Positions 22,020-29,824 of a stretch of 47,138 bases of DNA are shown piece by piece. The notes beneath the pieces are model-generated. The model searched no databases and was not told the origin of the DNA. It was given only the letters and a program-made list of their open reading frames with translations. The first letter of the stretch is position 1, and each line of letters begins with the position of its first letter. The stretch covers positions 1 through 47,138 of the forward strand of contig JAFQUJ010000013.1 in NCBI GenBank assembly GCA_017408585.1. The letters run 5' to 3'. Position numbers and translations under genes: made by a program. The DNA comes from Clostridia bacterium (GTDB lineage Bacteria; Bacillota; Clostridia; Oscillospirales; CAG-272).

Positions 22020-24050
22020 TTATTTTAGGCTATTTATAACATCCGATGAGTAGTCGCTGTCGCCACTATCGCCATTATCTCCGTCCTCGTCGCCGTTATC
22101 GTCGCCGTTATCGTCGTCGCTATCACTTGGGGCGTTATCGCCATCATCTGCGGGGGTTTCGTTTGCGGGTGTGTCGATAATTGGCTTTTCCTCTGCCTCA
22201 ATTGCATCGTCGATTACCTCGCTATCGGGCATATCGAGGCTTGCGGGGGCAAAGCCCTCGTCGTCCTCGGGAGTGGGGGTATAATCAACAGGGACATTGG
22301 GGTTTGGAGCGACATCAATAGGCGCTTCAATGGGAGCTTCGGGAGTTACATCAATAGGAGCTTCGGGAGTTACATCAATAGGAGCTTCGGGAGCGCTTAC
22401 ATCGCTTGGAGTGTCTGAATTCGGTGCATCTGCGCTGTCAGCGCCATCGTCACCATCAAGCTTTCTAAGGTGAGCGCGACCGAGGTCGGTAATTGCTCTA
22501 CCTCTGTTGATAATGGTAACAAAGCCGATTTTGATAAGGTACGGCTCAAACTTGCTCAAAAGCACCTTTACATCCATGCCCATCTTACTTGCGAGAGTGT
22601 CAGCGGAAACTACGCCGGCAGGGTCGGTTGCGATTGCACGGAGAATGTCGATATCAGTTTGCTCAAGACCGATTTCGTCAACGCCTCTAACCTTGAAATA
22701 TTCCTCGAGAATATCCTCGGTGATTACGCGAGTGTCGATATAGTCAGCCTCGGTGAGAAGTCCGAGAACGATAGCCTCAACCTCACGGATTGAGCAACGG
22801 CATCTGGCGATACATCTCTCGATTAGCTCGTCGCTGATTTGAAGCTTTTTAGATGCGAACTTTCTCTTGAAGATGAGCATTAGCTCGTCATGTGTGTAGT
22901 CCTTTAGAGTAAAGGTTAGGTTTTTACAACGGTCTTGAATCGTGTCGAGAACATCCTGTGGGTCGGTGGTAGCGCCGATAAATGTGAATGCCTCAATTGG
23001 AATGTTGTGGTTGTGACCGCTGTTATCCATATAAATGAACACTCTGCTTTGAAGAAGTGTCAAAAGCGATGACTGAATTTTCTTTGGAAGAGCGTGAATT
23101 TCGTCGATACCGATTACAACAGGCTCGTTTGCCATTGAAATGTTTTGAAGGAATGCAAGGAATTGCTTTTCAGAGGTGTGTGAGCTTTGGAATTGTGACG
23201 CGTCAATCCATTCAAATCTAACGCCCAGCTCGTTTGCGATAATTTGCATAAGAGTTGTCTTTCCAAGACCGCGATTACCAAATAGAAGAATGTTTGAAAG
23301 GTATTTAATGCCTCTCTTCTTCGCTACTGCAATCTCCTTCTTTAGACGCTTTACAATGTCGGCTTGACCGATAAAGTCGTCGAGCATTTGAGGAGCTTTA
23401 ATTCTGTTGGGGTCCTCTGCCTCCTCCTCTGCGACATAGCTATCGCCTGCATCGTCCTCGATTACGGGCATTTCAACCTCGCTCACAGTCTCGTCACCGT
23501 CATTTTCAGCCACAGGGGCGTAGGTTTCGCCCTCGCTTGCCTCGACGGGAGCGTCAGGTGTGACATCATCAACAGGAGTGTCGATGGGGGCTTCGGGAGT
23601 AGTATCAACAGGAGTTTCGGGAGCAACATCAATTGGCGCTTCCGGAGTAACATCAATTGGCTCTTCGCTCTCACCAAGGATATCGAACAATCCCGACGAG
23701 CCCTCGTCTGCGTCCTCGGATACAGGAGCAGAGCTTTCTGTCTGTGGTGGAGCAACGGGGGTGGCAGGAGTGGTAGCTACGGGCTCGGGCTTGGGAACAT
23801 ATTTGATTCCAAAGAACGCAAGCACTGCAGGGTCTCTTAGACCGTTTTGCTTCATTCTAGCCATGACATCGCTCATTTTAGCGTACAATTGCTTTGAGAG
23901 GATTTTCTCAACAATTGAGCCACGCTCAAATAGCTCCTCTACATATTTATAAAGCTTGTAGAGGTTTTCTATTGCCTCTGCGTCGTTTTCGCCGATAATT
24001 GTAGCATTACGAGCAGTAACATAGTACATTCTTAGTGTGTTTATATCCAT
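22020..24050 (-). CDS. RuvB-like AAA+ ATPase with MIT-like N-terminal domain
   Basis: 676 residues, twice the length of RuvB. Residues 1-85: helical domain homologous to the N-terminus of the next protease ('TAR..AI..N', 'E.LYK', 'IV.K', 'NG......V.AFF.I'). 90-205: acidic Pro/Ala-rich linker with EAPIDV-type repeats. About 215-460: AAA+ core with 'DDFIGQADIVKRLK', Walker A 'GNRGLGKTT' (258-266), Walker B 'IGIDEIHAL' (Asp316, Glu317) and sensor-1 'FIGATTDP' (357-364), all in RuvB style. About 465-530: winged helix as in RuvB. 535-676: more EAPIDVTP repeats and an Asp-rich tail. It is not the housekeeping RuvB (no ruvA beside it, extra domains). Last gene of the operon; AAAGGAG precedes ATG 24050. 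It may act on protein or DNA; unknown. Confidence 0.88.
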   Translation of the reverse strand: MDINTLRMYYVTARNATIIGENDAEAIENLYKLYKYVEELFERGSIVEKILSKQLYAKMSDVMARMKQNGLRDPAVLAFFGIKYVPKPEPVATTPATPVAPPQTESSAPVSEDADEGSSGLFDILGESEEPIDVTPEAPIDVAPETPVDTTPEAPIDTPVDDVTPDAPVEASEGETYAPVAENDGDETVSEVEMPVIEDDAGDSYVAEEEAEDPNRIKAPQMLDDFIGQADIVKRLKKEIAVAKKRGIKYLSNILLFGNRGLGKTTLMQIIANELGVRFEWIDASQFQSSHTSEKQFLAFLQNISMANEPVVIGIDEIHALPKKIQSSLLTLLQSRVFIYMDNSGHNHNIPIEAFTFIGATTDPQDVLDTIQDRCKNLTFTLKDYTHDELMLIFKRKFASKKLQISDELIERCIARCRCSIREVEAIVLGLLTEADYIDTRVITEDILEEYFKVRGVDEIGLEQTDIDILRAIATDPAGVVSADTLASKMGMDVKVLLSKFEPYLIKIGFVTIINRGRAITDLGRAHLRKLDGDDGADSADAPNSDTPSDVSAPEAPIDVTPEAPIDVTPEAPIEAPIDVAPNPNVPVDYTPTPEDDEGFAPASLDMPDSEVIDDAIEAEEKPIIDTPANETPADDGDNAPSDSDDDNGDDNGDEDGDNGDSGDSDYSSDVINSLK

Positions 24051-24063
24051 TTAAAATTCTCCT

Positions 24064-25221
24064 TTAGAAGCTTAGGTTGTGCTTTTTCTTCCACTCGTCA
24101 AGTAGCTTTTTAACCTGATTCATTGGTGTTGCGTTAGTAAAGCCCTGCGTTTTTACGCCATTTACAGACACAGTAAGCGACTTATTGATGCCGACTACAT
24201 ATCCGTTACGGTCAAGAACTGGGCCACCGCTACAGCCGGGATTTGATGGCGCTGAGAAAACAAGGTCGCCACAGTTGTTACAGGTGTAGCTTACAGTTCC
24301 CGTAAAGGGGGCAATTCCCTGCGATACGGGATTTCCAATTAGAACAACCGCTGCGCCGGGGCGAAGGGTGCTATAATCGGGGATTAGTGGTAGAGTTGCA
24401 AAGCTCGGAAGGCTTGATGGGGTAAATCGACAGAGCGCAACATCGTAGGTTTCGTCTGCGTCGATAAATTTAAGCTCATACATTCTTCTCGAATCGCTAA
24501 AGCACATATATATCTCGTCGTGGAATTGGTTCTTATATTTGTCCGCAACTACGACATGGTGGTTGGTGAGCAAGAAGCCCTTATCGCTTATGATAAAGCC
24601 TGTGCCTGCACCACCGGGAACATGGACTGTAACAACGCCCCTTATGCTCTTATCGTACACAGCCTCGCTCCATTCCTGGTCTGCCCTTGGCATAACAGGC
24701 GGAACAAGCGCCTCGGGCGCTTTTGGCGTGACTATGGGTGGCACAGAGATTGGCCTTGTGGGCGCTGTGCCGACGCTATCACCCTTTGGCGTGGAGCTGA
24801 TAGGTGGAGCTACCACCGGCTCGACAGGTGTCTCTACCTTAGGTGAGGTAGCTACGGGCTGAGTGGGTGTAGGCTTTGGTGTGACCGGTGTTGTAGGTCT
24901 TGGCGTGCTCTCGCTGGGTGGAGTTATCTTAACGGATTTGCCAACAGGCTCGCTTGGTGGTGTGGATACGATAGATATCTTGAAAAACGCACACACCTCC
25001 TCGTTAATTCCGTTCGACGAGAGAATGCTTATAACGCTCTTTATTTGGTCGATGGTGCTTCTGCACTTAGCCTTATCAACGATAGTTTTACACATTGGCA
25101 GAGTGTCGAGCAGATAGCCAAGACACTTGTAGAGCTGTTCACGACAGCCCTTTGGATTTTTCGCTATCGCAAATTCTCTTGCGGTCTTATACGCCAAAGC
25201 GAAGGGGTTTTGTGTAGCCAT
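24064..25221 (-). CDS. Cytoplasmic trypsin-like protease with MIT-like N-terminal domain
   Basis: 385 residues. Residues 1-85 are helical and align with the N-terminus of the RuvB-like protein. 88-182 is a Pro/Thr-rich flexible linker. 190-385 is an S1 protease: His222 in 'LLTNHHVV', Asp260 in 'TYDVALCRF', Ser331 in 'NPGCSGGPVL' (Cys in place of the usual residue before Ser), and 'CNNCG' at about 314-318. No signal peptide or PDZ domain, so it acts inside the cell. The layout (recruiting domain, long tether, protease) suggests it is brought to a scaffold by its N-terminus. It lies 14 nt from the Vps4-like gene and 13 nt from the RuvB-like gene; AAAGGAAT precedes ATG 25221. Confidence 0.88.
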   Translation of the reverse strand: MATQNPFALAYKTAREFAIAKNPKGCREQLYKCLGYLLDTLPMCKTIVDKAKCRSTIDQIKSVISILSSNGINEEVCAFFKISIVSTPPSEPVGKSVKITPPSESTPRPTTPVTPKPTPTQPVATSPKVETPVEPVVAPPISSTPKGDSVGTAPTRPISVPPIVTPKAPEALVPPVMPRADQEWSEAVYDKSIRGVVTVHVPGGAGTGFIISDKGFLLTNHHVVVADKYKNQFHDEIYMCFSDSRRMYELKFIDADETYDVALCRFTPSSLPSFATLPLIPDYSTLRPGAAVVLIGNPVSQGIAPFTGTVSYTCNNCGDLVFSAPSNPGCSGGPVLDRNGYVVGINKSLTVSVNGVKTQGFTNATPMNQVKKLLDEWKKKHNLSF

Positions 25222-25235
25222 GATTAATTCCTTTA

Positions 25236-26657
25236 TTAGTTTAGTCTGTTTTTAATGGATTCAATAAGGTCGAGAAGCGCCTTAATATCGCCCTCAAGCG
25301 AGTCGGCGTTAGTTCTTCTCTCCTCTTCCTCTTGACGCTCAAAATCAGCCATTAGGCGAGCCTGCTCGTCAAGATCCTCGATCCAACGCTTAACATGAGG
25401 CGGAACCTCCTTGCCACTTGCGATTAGGCCTCTTGCAACGCTCTCGTATTGAGCGAAGTATTCCTCAAGAGATTGTCCTGTCGCATAAGCGTCGTATCTA
25501 AATAGCTCCTCGTCGGAGGTTGAAAGTATGTAGTCCTTTAATACTGCCTCGCAGTCCTCGAGAGTAATTCCCACAGGTGGTGGAGCACCATTTGGCTTTA
25601 GATGGTAGAAAATCTCACGCTTCATGGCGAGGTTAGCCATCTGTCTGCACGCAGCCTTAATATCTGCGCCCGCATAGCCCTCAAAGCGTCTTGCAAGGAA
25701 GTCTAGCGTTACCTCGGGGGCAACAGGAATTTTAAGCTTTGCATTAGGGCCCATGCCGAGAGCGCCTGAAATAAGGTGCTTTCTAGCCACGAAGTCGGGC
25801 AGGGGCATATAAATTTTTGTTTCAAAGCGTCCGCCACGCATAATAGCGCTATCAAGCGCCCAAGGACGGTTTGTCGCTGCGATTATAATACGGAGCTGAT
25901 TTGGCTTTGTTGTAGCCATAAATCCGTCCATATTTGTAAGGAGCTGAGTAAATTGCTCCTTTGAATGCCTTGATTCGTCATCGTCACGAGAGGTTGCGAT
26001 AGAGTCGATTTCGTCAAAGAAGATAATACACTTATCAAGCTCTCTTGCCTGCTCGAACACCTCGCTTATAACCTTAGCGCCCTCGCCGACATACTTAGAC
26101 ATAACATCCTTTACCTGAACTACTGCAATCTTACAGCCAAGCTCACCTGCAAGGCACTTAACCGCAAAGGTTTTACCTGTACCGGGAGGGCCATAAAGCA
26201 ATACCTGAAGACCAACATCAGAGCGATATCTTTTATAGATTTCTGCGGTTTCGGGAGCGAATGGTGCGAAAATGTTAAGAAGGAATGCCTCCTTAACCTT
26301 TTGAAGACCGGCAATATCCTTTAGCTTTAGCTTTGGAACATCGTCGCTAAACCACTTTGTTCCTCCACCGCCCTCGCCGTTTGCGCCACCGCCACCGTTT
26401 GCACCGTTTCCTGTGCTGTTTGCGTTAGCGTTAGTGTACTTGCCTGCCTTGTAGTTGGCAAGGAAGTCCTGAGCCATCTTTCCACACGAGATATAAACAT
26501 TCTTCATCTCGGGGCGAATATCATTCTTTTGAGATTGCTCGGTTGCAATCTTTACAATCATGTTTGCAACGGGAACAGCCTCGTTATATTGCTTGGCTTG
26601 AAATTTAGCCTTAAAATCAGCGACATGCTGATTAAACATATCAAATATAGTTGCCAT
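25236..26657 (-). CDS. Vps4-like AAA ATPase with MIT-like N-terminal domain
   Basis: 473 residues. 1-72: three-helix MIT-like domain ('QYNEAVPVANMIVKIATEQS', then 'YISCGKMAQDFLANYK'). 73-100: Gly/Asn-rich linker. About 108-350: classical meiotic-clade AAA module with 'IAGLQKVKEAF', Walker A 'GPPGTGKT' (146-153), pore loop 'SKYVGEGAK' (177-185, compare SKWMGESEK in Vps4), Walker B 'IIFFDEIDS' (Asp195, Glu196), sensor-1 'ATNRP' (231-235) and arginine fingers in 'MRGGRFE' (Arg244, Arg247). The C-terminal 120 residues are helical. The order MIT-linker-AAA is that of Vps4/katanin. It should form a hexamer that threads or disassembles polymers, most likely those of the two upstream coiled-coil proteins. 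AAGAGG precedes ATG 26657. Confidence 0.88.
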   Translation of the reverse strand: MATIFDMFNQHVADFKAKFQAKQYNEAVPVANMIVKIATEQSQKNDIRPEMKNVYISCGKMAQDFLANYKAGKYTNANANSTGNGANGGGGANGEGGGGTKWFSDDVPKLKLKDIAGLQKVKEAFLLNIFAPFAPETAEIYKRYRSDVGLQVLLYGPPGTGKTFAVKCLAGELGCKIAVVQVKDVMSKYVGEGAKVISEVFEQARELDKCIIFFDEIDSIATSRDDDESRHSKEQFTQLLTNMDGFMATTKPNQLRIIIAATNRPWALDSAIMRGGRFETKIYMPLPDFVARKHLISGALGMGPNAKLKIPVAPEVTLDFLARRFEGYAGADIKAACRQMANLAMKREIFYHLKPNGAPPPVGITLEDCEAVLKDYILSTSDEELFRYDAYATGQSLEEYFAQYESVARGLIASGKEVPPHVKRWIEDLDEQARLMADFERQEEEERRTNADSLEGDIKALLDLIESIKNRLN

Positions 26658-26700
26658 ATAAACCTCTTATTTTAAGATTTGGCGAGCCGTTGGCTCTTGC

Positions 26701-26750
26701 TTGCCCAATTTATAAATTTGGAAAAAGGGCAAACAATAAATTGAATGCCC
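26701..26750 (-). promoter_or_regulatory. Alternative-pairing hairpins before the Vps4-like gene
   Basis: GGGCAA (26727-26732) can pair either with TTGCCC (26701-26706) or, as GGGCA, with TGCCC (26746-26750). On the minus strand the second hairpin is followed by CTTTTTCC, like a weak terminator. This could tune the ratio of scaffold proteins to ATPase; speculative. Confidence 0.3.
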
Positions 26751-26769
26751 TTGATCAAGTTTCGATTGA

Positions 26770-27531
26770 TTAAATAGTGCCGTTTCCGCCACCGTTTACA
26801 TCATCCATCATGCCAAGAAGGTCATTGATGCCTGCGCCACCGGCGCTAGCGCCACTATCACCTGCGGGAGCGCTTGGTGAAGGAGTAGCTCCTGCACCTG
26901 CACCGCCACCTACGGTAGCGCCTGCCATGTTAGTTGCGGGATTTGTAGCGGGAGTTGTAGCCTCTGCGGTAACAGGAGTGGTTGCTACGCCACCAAGTCT
27001 TGCAGCGATACGAGCCTCGCGTCTTTCTTGACATCTCTTGAGAGTGTCGGCATCGCTCTGTCTTGAGCCTGTGTAGATATCGGTAAATCTCTTGCCCTTA
27101 CCTGTTCTCATGTCATCACGCATGCCACGGATTTGCTGACGGAAGCGACCGAGCTTTCTTCTAAGAGCGTTAAAGCCCTTTGAAATGCCGGTAAGGCTGG
27201 GGATACCGCTGATAACCTTGTTACAGCCCTTAATGTATGCGGGGAGCTTGCTTACGCTATTGAAAGCAAGTGTGATATTTGCCATGCTACGAATAGAGGT
27301 TCTGATGTACTTGAACTCACGAGCCATGTCCTCCATGTCTGCTTGAACCTGGAGAAGCTCGTTTGAAAGCTCGTCATCGCCATTGAGCGCAGCCTCGTCA
27401 ATTTCGTTATCAAGGCTTCTTGCAAAGCTCTCAAAGGTGTTAACTGCCTCGTCTATCTCTACGATAGCGTTAGCAATCTTTTCCTTTATTTTGAGTTCCT
27501 TTTCCATTTGTCTTTCTTCTGCTGTTTTCAT
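26770..27531 (-). CDS. ESCRT-III/CHMP-like coiled-coil protein, copy 2
   Basis: 253 residues. 1-150 is almost all helix: charged alpha-1 (5-45), a second long helix ('ELLQVQADMEDMAREFKYIR', 58-77), then 'SMANITLAFNSVSKLPAYIK' (82-101) and a basic stretch 'GFNALRRKLGRFRQQIRGMR' (119-138). This run resembles CHMP1-type helices 2-4 in spacing ('SMAGVVKSM.....M', 'ISALM..F'). A basic motif 'ERREARIAARLGGVATT' (169-185) and a disordered Thr/Ala/Gly tail follow, ending in a short amphipathic 'GINDLLGMMDDV' (234-245) that could be an MIT-interacting motif. No signal peptide or TM. Homology to ESCRT-III is by pattern only. AAGGAGAAT precedes ATG 27531. Confidence 0.6.
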   Translation of the reverse strand: MKTAEERQMEKELKIKEKIANAIVEIDEAVNTFESFARSLDNEIDEAALNGDDELSNELLQVQADMEDMAREFKYIRTSIRSMANITLAFNSVSKLPAYIKGCNKVISGIPSLTGISKGFNALRRKLGRFRQQIRGMRDDMRTGKGKRFTDIYTGSRQSDADTLKRCQERREARIAARLGGVATTPVTAEATTPATNPATNMAGATVGGGAGAGATPSPSAPAGDSGASAGGAGINDLLGMMDDVNGGGNGTI

Positions 27532-27589
27532 TAATTTATTCTCCTTAAATAGTTAAACTTTGTAGGTTAGTAGCTTTCCTGTTAATAGG

Positions 27590-28279
27590 TCAGCTTGGAT
27601 TGGTGTTTGTGTTTGGAGTTGTATTTGCGTTAGTGTTTGTGTTAGGTGCAGTAACATCGATAGGCGCTTCTGCGGTTGCGGTTGCTCCGTATCTTCTCTC
27701 CAAGCGCTCTCTGCGTGCGTGTGCATCTGTATTGAGGCTTCTTGAGGTGCGTGCAACATCTCTTGTTCTTCTTCTTCTCTTGCTTGATGCCTCGATTTTT
27801 GCAAGGATACGAGCATTCTCTTGGCTGAACTTCTTCTCAAGCTTTTCTACAAGCTGTAAAACGCTTGAAATCTTGTTTACATCACCAACTAGAGCCGGGA
27901 GTCTTTTCTCGGGAATGTTCTTGATAACGAATTTGAAATCGCCTCTTTCATAGAACATACAAAGTGTCTTGTGAAGGCTATCAAGAAGGTTTGCGCTTCT
28001 TCTAAACTGTGTCAAAAGAAGTCTGTGGTCCTCGATTGTTGCCTCAAGAGTTTCTATTCTGTCCTGAAGGTCGTCGATTTCTGCAAACTCAGCGTCCGGA
28101 ATTGACTCAAGAGGTCTGCCTCCAATCTTTGCAGCAACGAGAGCGTCAAGAGTTGCAAGCTCGCTCTCCATCTTCTTAATTTGAGCGTCAACATCGTTTG
28201 CGCGCTTTTCGTAGTCCTCGCGACAATCAACAACAACGCCTATTTCATTCATCGCTCTTTCTTGTGGTGTTAATCTCAT
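27590..28279 (-). CDS. ESCRT-III/PspA-like coiled-coil protein, copy 1
   Basis: 229 residues, first gene of the operon; AAAAGGAG precedes ATG 28279. Helical hairpin-like region at about 20-100 ('VDAQIKKMESELATLDALVA', 'LQDRIETLEATIEDHRLLLT'), then 'LLDSLHKTLCMFYERGDFKF' and 'VNKISSVLQLVEKLEKKF', a basic stretch 'KRRRRTRDVARTSR', and 'HARRERLERRYGATATA' (187-203), which mirrors the motif of the next protein. The tail is Asn/Thr/Pro rich and contains one EAPIDVT, the unit repeated in the linkers of the RuvB-like protein. No TM. It resembles ESCRT-III/PspA proteins in length and helix order; I cannot exclude another coiled-coil fold. Confidence 0.58.
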   Translation of the reverse strand: MRLTPQERAMNEIGVVVDCREDYEKRANDVDAQIKKMESELATLDALVAAKIGGRPLESIPDAEFAEIDDLQDRIETLEATIEDHRLLLTQFRRSANLLDSLHKTLCMFYERGDFKFVIKNIPEKRLPALVGDVNKISSVLQLVEKLEKKFSQENARILAKIEASSKRRRRTRDVARTSRSLNTDAHARRERLERRYGATATAEAPIDVTAPNTNTNANTTPNTNTNPS

Positions 28280-28347
28280 GGTATTTTCTCCTTTTGTTTG
28301 TTTATGTTTTAGTTTTTAAATCAATTTTAATCACCTCGTATGCTCCT

Positions 28348-28390
28348 ATTATAGCGTACAAGGGGTGTGTGATGGTCACAAAATTGTGAC
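28348..28390 (-). promoter_or_regulatory. Promoter and operator of the ESCRT-like operon
   Basis: Minus-strand -10 TATAAT (28348-28353), no good -35 at 17 nt. Instead the inverted repeat GTCACAA-aa-TTGTGAC (28375-28390) is centred about 41 bp upstream of the expected transcription start, the position of an activator that contacts the polymerase. The repeat resembles the core of the shared 20-bp motif (GTCGCA-N5-TGTGAC). Confidence 0.5.
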
Positions 28391-28996
28391 AATTTATAAG
28401 TCTGCTTTACTACATTTCTCTTTCCTTATCATATGTGATTAAATTGTACGCGACAAGGTGCGCTTTACAGCGTTAACCTCGGTGTATGTAACCATTTTAA
28501 AGCATTCCAAGGCGAGTGCGGTCGCATTTTTTGTGACATATGATATTTTTTAAACGGATAATAAGAAAATTTTGTAAAACTATCACATAATAATATTAAC
28601 ATTTTAATAAATAAATGTCAAGAGATTTTGTTTGATTTCTACCTTATTAATATAAAAAATTAAAAAAATCAACATTTTTTCGCGCGATAAAGGCTCGTTC
28701 GACAAGCACCCCTAAAAACTTGCCAAAAAATGCCAAATAAAATATTATCATTTATTACCCGTTCTAAACGCTCAAAACAAAATTTTATTTGACAGCGCGC
28801 TTCGTCAAGCTTTGCCGTCGAGAAATGTTAAAATGGATATGGAAAAGGCAAAAGCAAGGTACAAGGGCTTGCTCTTGTCGCTTGTCTTTTCCGTCGCAAA
28901 TGCGACAAAATTTCAAGGGGCGCTCGCCTCGCTTGTGCTAGTGCGTGGGCGAGTGCTTTGCCTTGGCAAAAAAAGAAAGGAGAGGTAAGGAAAGGA
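28391..28996. other. Intergenic region between ESCRT-like operon and noc
   Basis: About 600 bp, AT-rich in the middle (28540-28680). It holds the 20-bp motif copy 2. A 51-codon frame at 28833-28988 ends just before the noc start but has no ribosome binding site; I do not call it. The promoter of noc was not identified with certainty. Confidence 0.5.
28519..28538. promoter_or_regulatory. 20-bp motif shared with the Hsp70/protease cluster, copy 2
   Basis: CGGTCGCATTTTTTGTGACA, identical to 20254-20273 and in the same orientation relative to the operon it precedes. It lies about 165 bp upstream of the -10 at 28348. Confidence 0.6.
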
Positions 28997-29824
28997 ATGG
29001 GTATTTATTACCAAAAAATGCCAAAAAGCAACGAGGAAGGAGTGATTTTATCAATAGAAATCAGCAAGATTAGCGCAAACCCAAATCAGCCACGCAGAGC
29101 GTTTCCCGACGATGCGATTTTGAAGCTGGCGGATAGCATTCGACAGTACGGAATTTTACAGCCCCTGTGCGTTAGACGCATGGGCGACGGGTACGAGCTA
29201 ATCTCGGGAGAGCGTCGCTTAAGAGCCTCAAAGGAGCTTGGAATGACTCATGTTCCGTGCGTTTTGATGGAGATTGACGAGTGTCAAAGCGCTGAAATTT
29301 CGATTATTGAGAACCTAATGCGTGAAGACTTGAACATATTTGAGCAGGCGATGGCTATCGAGGCGCTGATTGATACATACGGTCTTACGCAGGAGCAGAT
29401 AGCAAGAAGGCTCTCAAATAGCCAATCGTTTGTGGCGAACAAGCTTCGCTTGCTCCGTCTTAGTGAGAGCGAGCGTGAAAAAATTCTCGAAAATGGGCTA
29501 ACCGAGCGCCACGCGAGAGCACTTTTGCGCATTTTAGACCCCGAATTGCGTGATAAGGTGCTATCAAAAATCATCGAGGACGGACTTAATGTAAGTCGCA
29601 CCGAGGAGCTAATCGAGCAGATTTTGAGCAAAAATGACCCCAAAAGAGCCAAAAATCCTACGCCAATAAAGGATATGAGGTCGTTTTATGCGTCAATTGA
29701 TAGGCTTATAGACTCGGTCAAGCTTTCCGGAATAGACATAAAAAGCCGAATTGTCGAAAGCGACACCTTCACAGAGCTGACAATTCTTATTCCAAGCACC
29801 GACACAGAGCCGGCGACGGTGTAA
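28997..29824 (+). CDS. noc: ParB-family nucleoid occlusion protein, Noc-like
   Basis: 275 residues from ATG 28997 (preceded by GGAGAGG; an upstream ATG at 28958 lacks a ribosome binding site). ParB N-terminal domain: 'ISANPNQPRRAF', 'GILQPLCVRR', 'YELISGERRLRASKELG', the CTP-binding GERR box included, and 'IIENLMREDLN'. Central HTH: 'LTQEQIARRLSNSQSFVANKLRLLRL'-type region followed by 'LTERHARALL' and 'LNVSRTEELIE', which are closer to Noc than to Spo0J. Noc binds DNA near the origin and keeps division septa off the nucleoid; a canonical ParB is encoded separately at 33376. Its own sites differ slightly from parS in Bacillus, so which of the two binds the nearby repeats is open. Confidence 0.85.
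   Translation: MGIYYQKMPKSNEEGVILSIEISKISANPNQPRRAFPDDAILKLADSIRQYGILQPLCVRRMGDGYELISGERRLRASKELGMTHVPCVLMEIDECQSAEISIIENLMREDLNIFEQAMAIEALIDTYGLTQEQIARRLSNSQSFVANKLRLLRLSESEREKILENGLTERHARALLRILDPELRDKVLSKIIEDGLNVSRTEELIEQILSKNDPKRAKNPTPIKDMRSFYASIDRLIDSVKLSGIDIKSRIVESDTFTELTILIPSTDTEPATV

Noticed and set aside
23364-23952. Long plus-strand frames opposite the RuvB-like linker
   Set aside because: They are products of the repetitive Pro/Ala/Asp codons on the other strand.
22020-24050. Housekeeping ruvB
   Set aside because: Length is doubled by an N-terminal domain and acidic linkers, ruvA is absent and the neighbours are unrelated to recombination.
28375-28390. CRP-type binding site
   Set aside because: Half-sites are in the opposite order (GTCACA..TGTGAC rather than TGTGA..TCACA), so it is not a standard CRP site.
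28833-28988. 51-codon frame upstream of noc with a hydrophobic middle
   Set aside because: No ribosome binding site, composition matches the surrounding non-coding DNA, and it ends inside the leader of noc. A leader peptide cannot be excluded.
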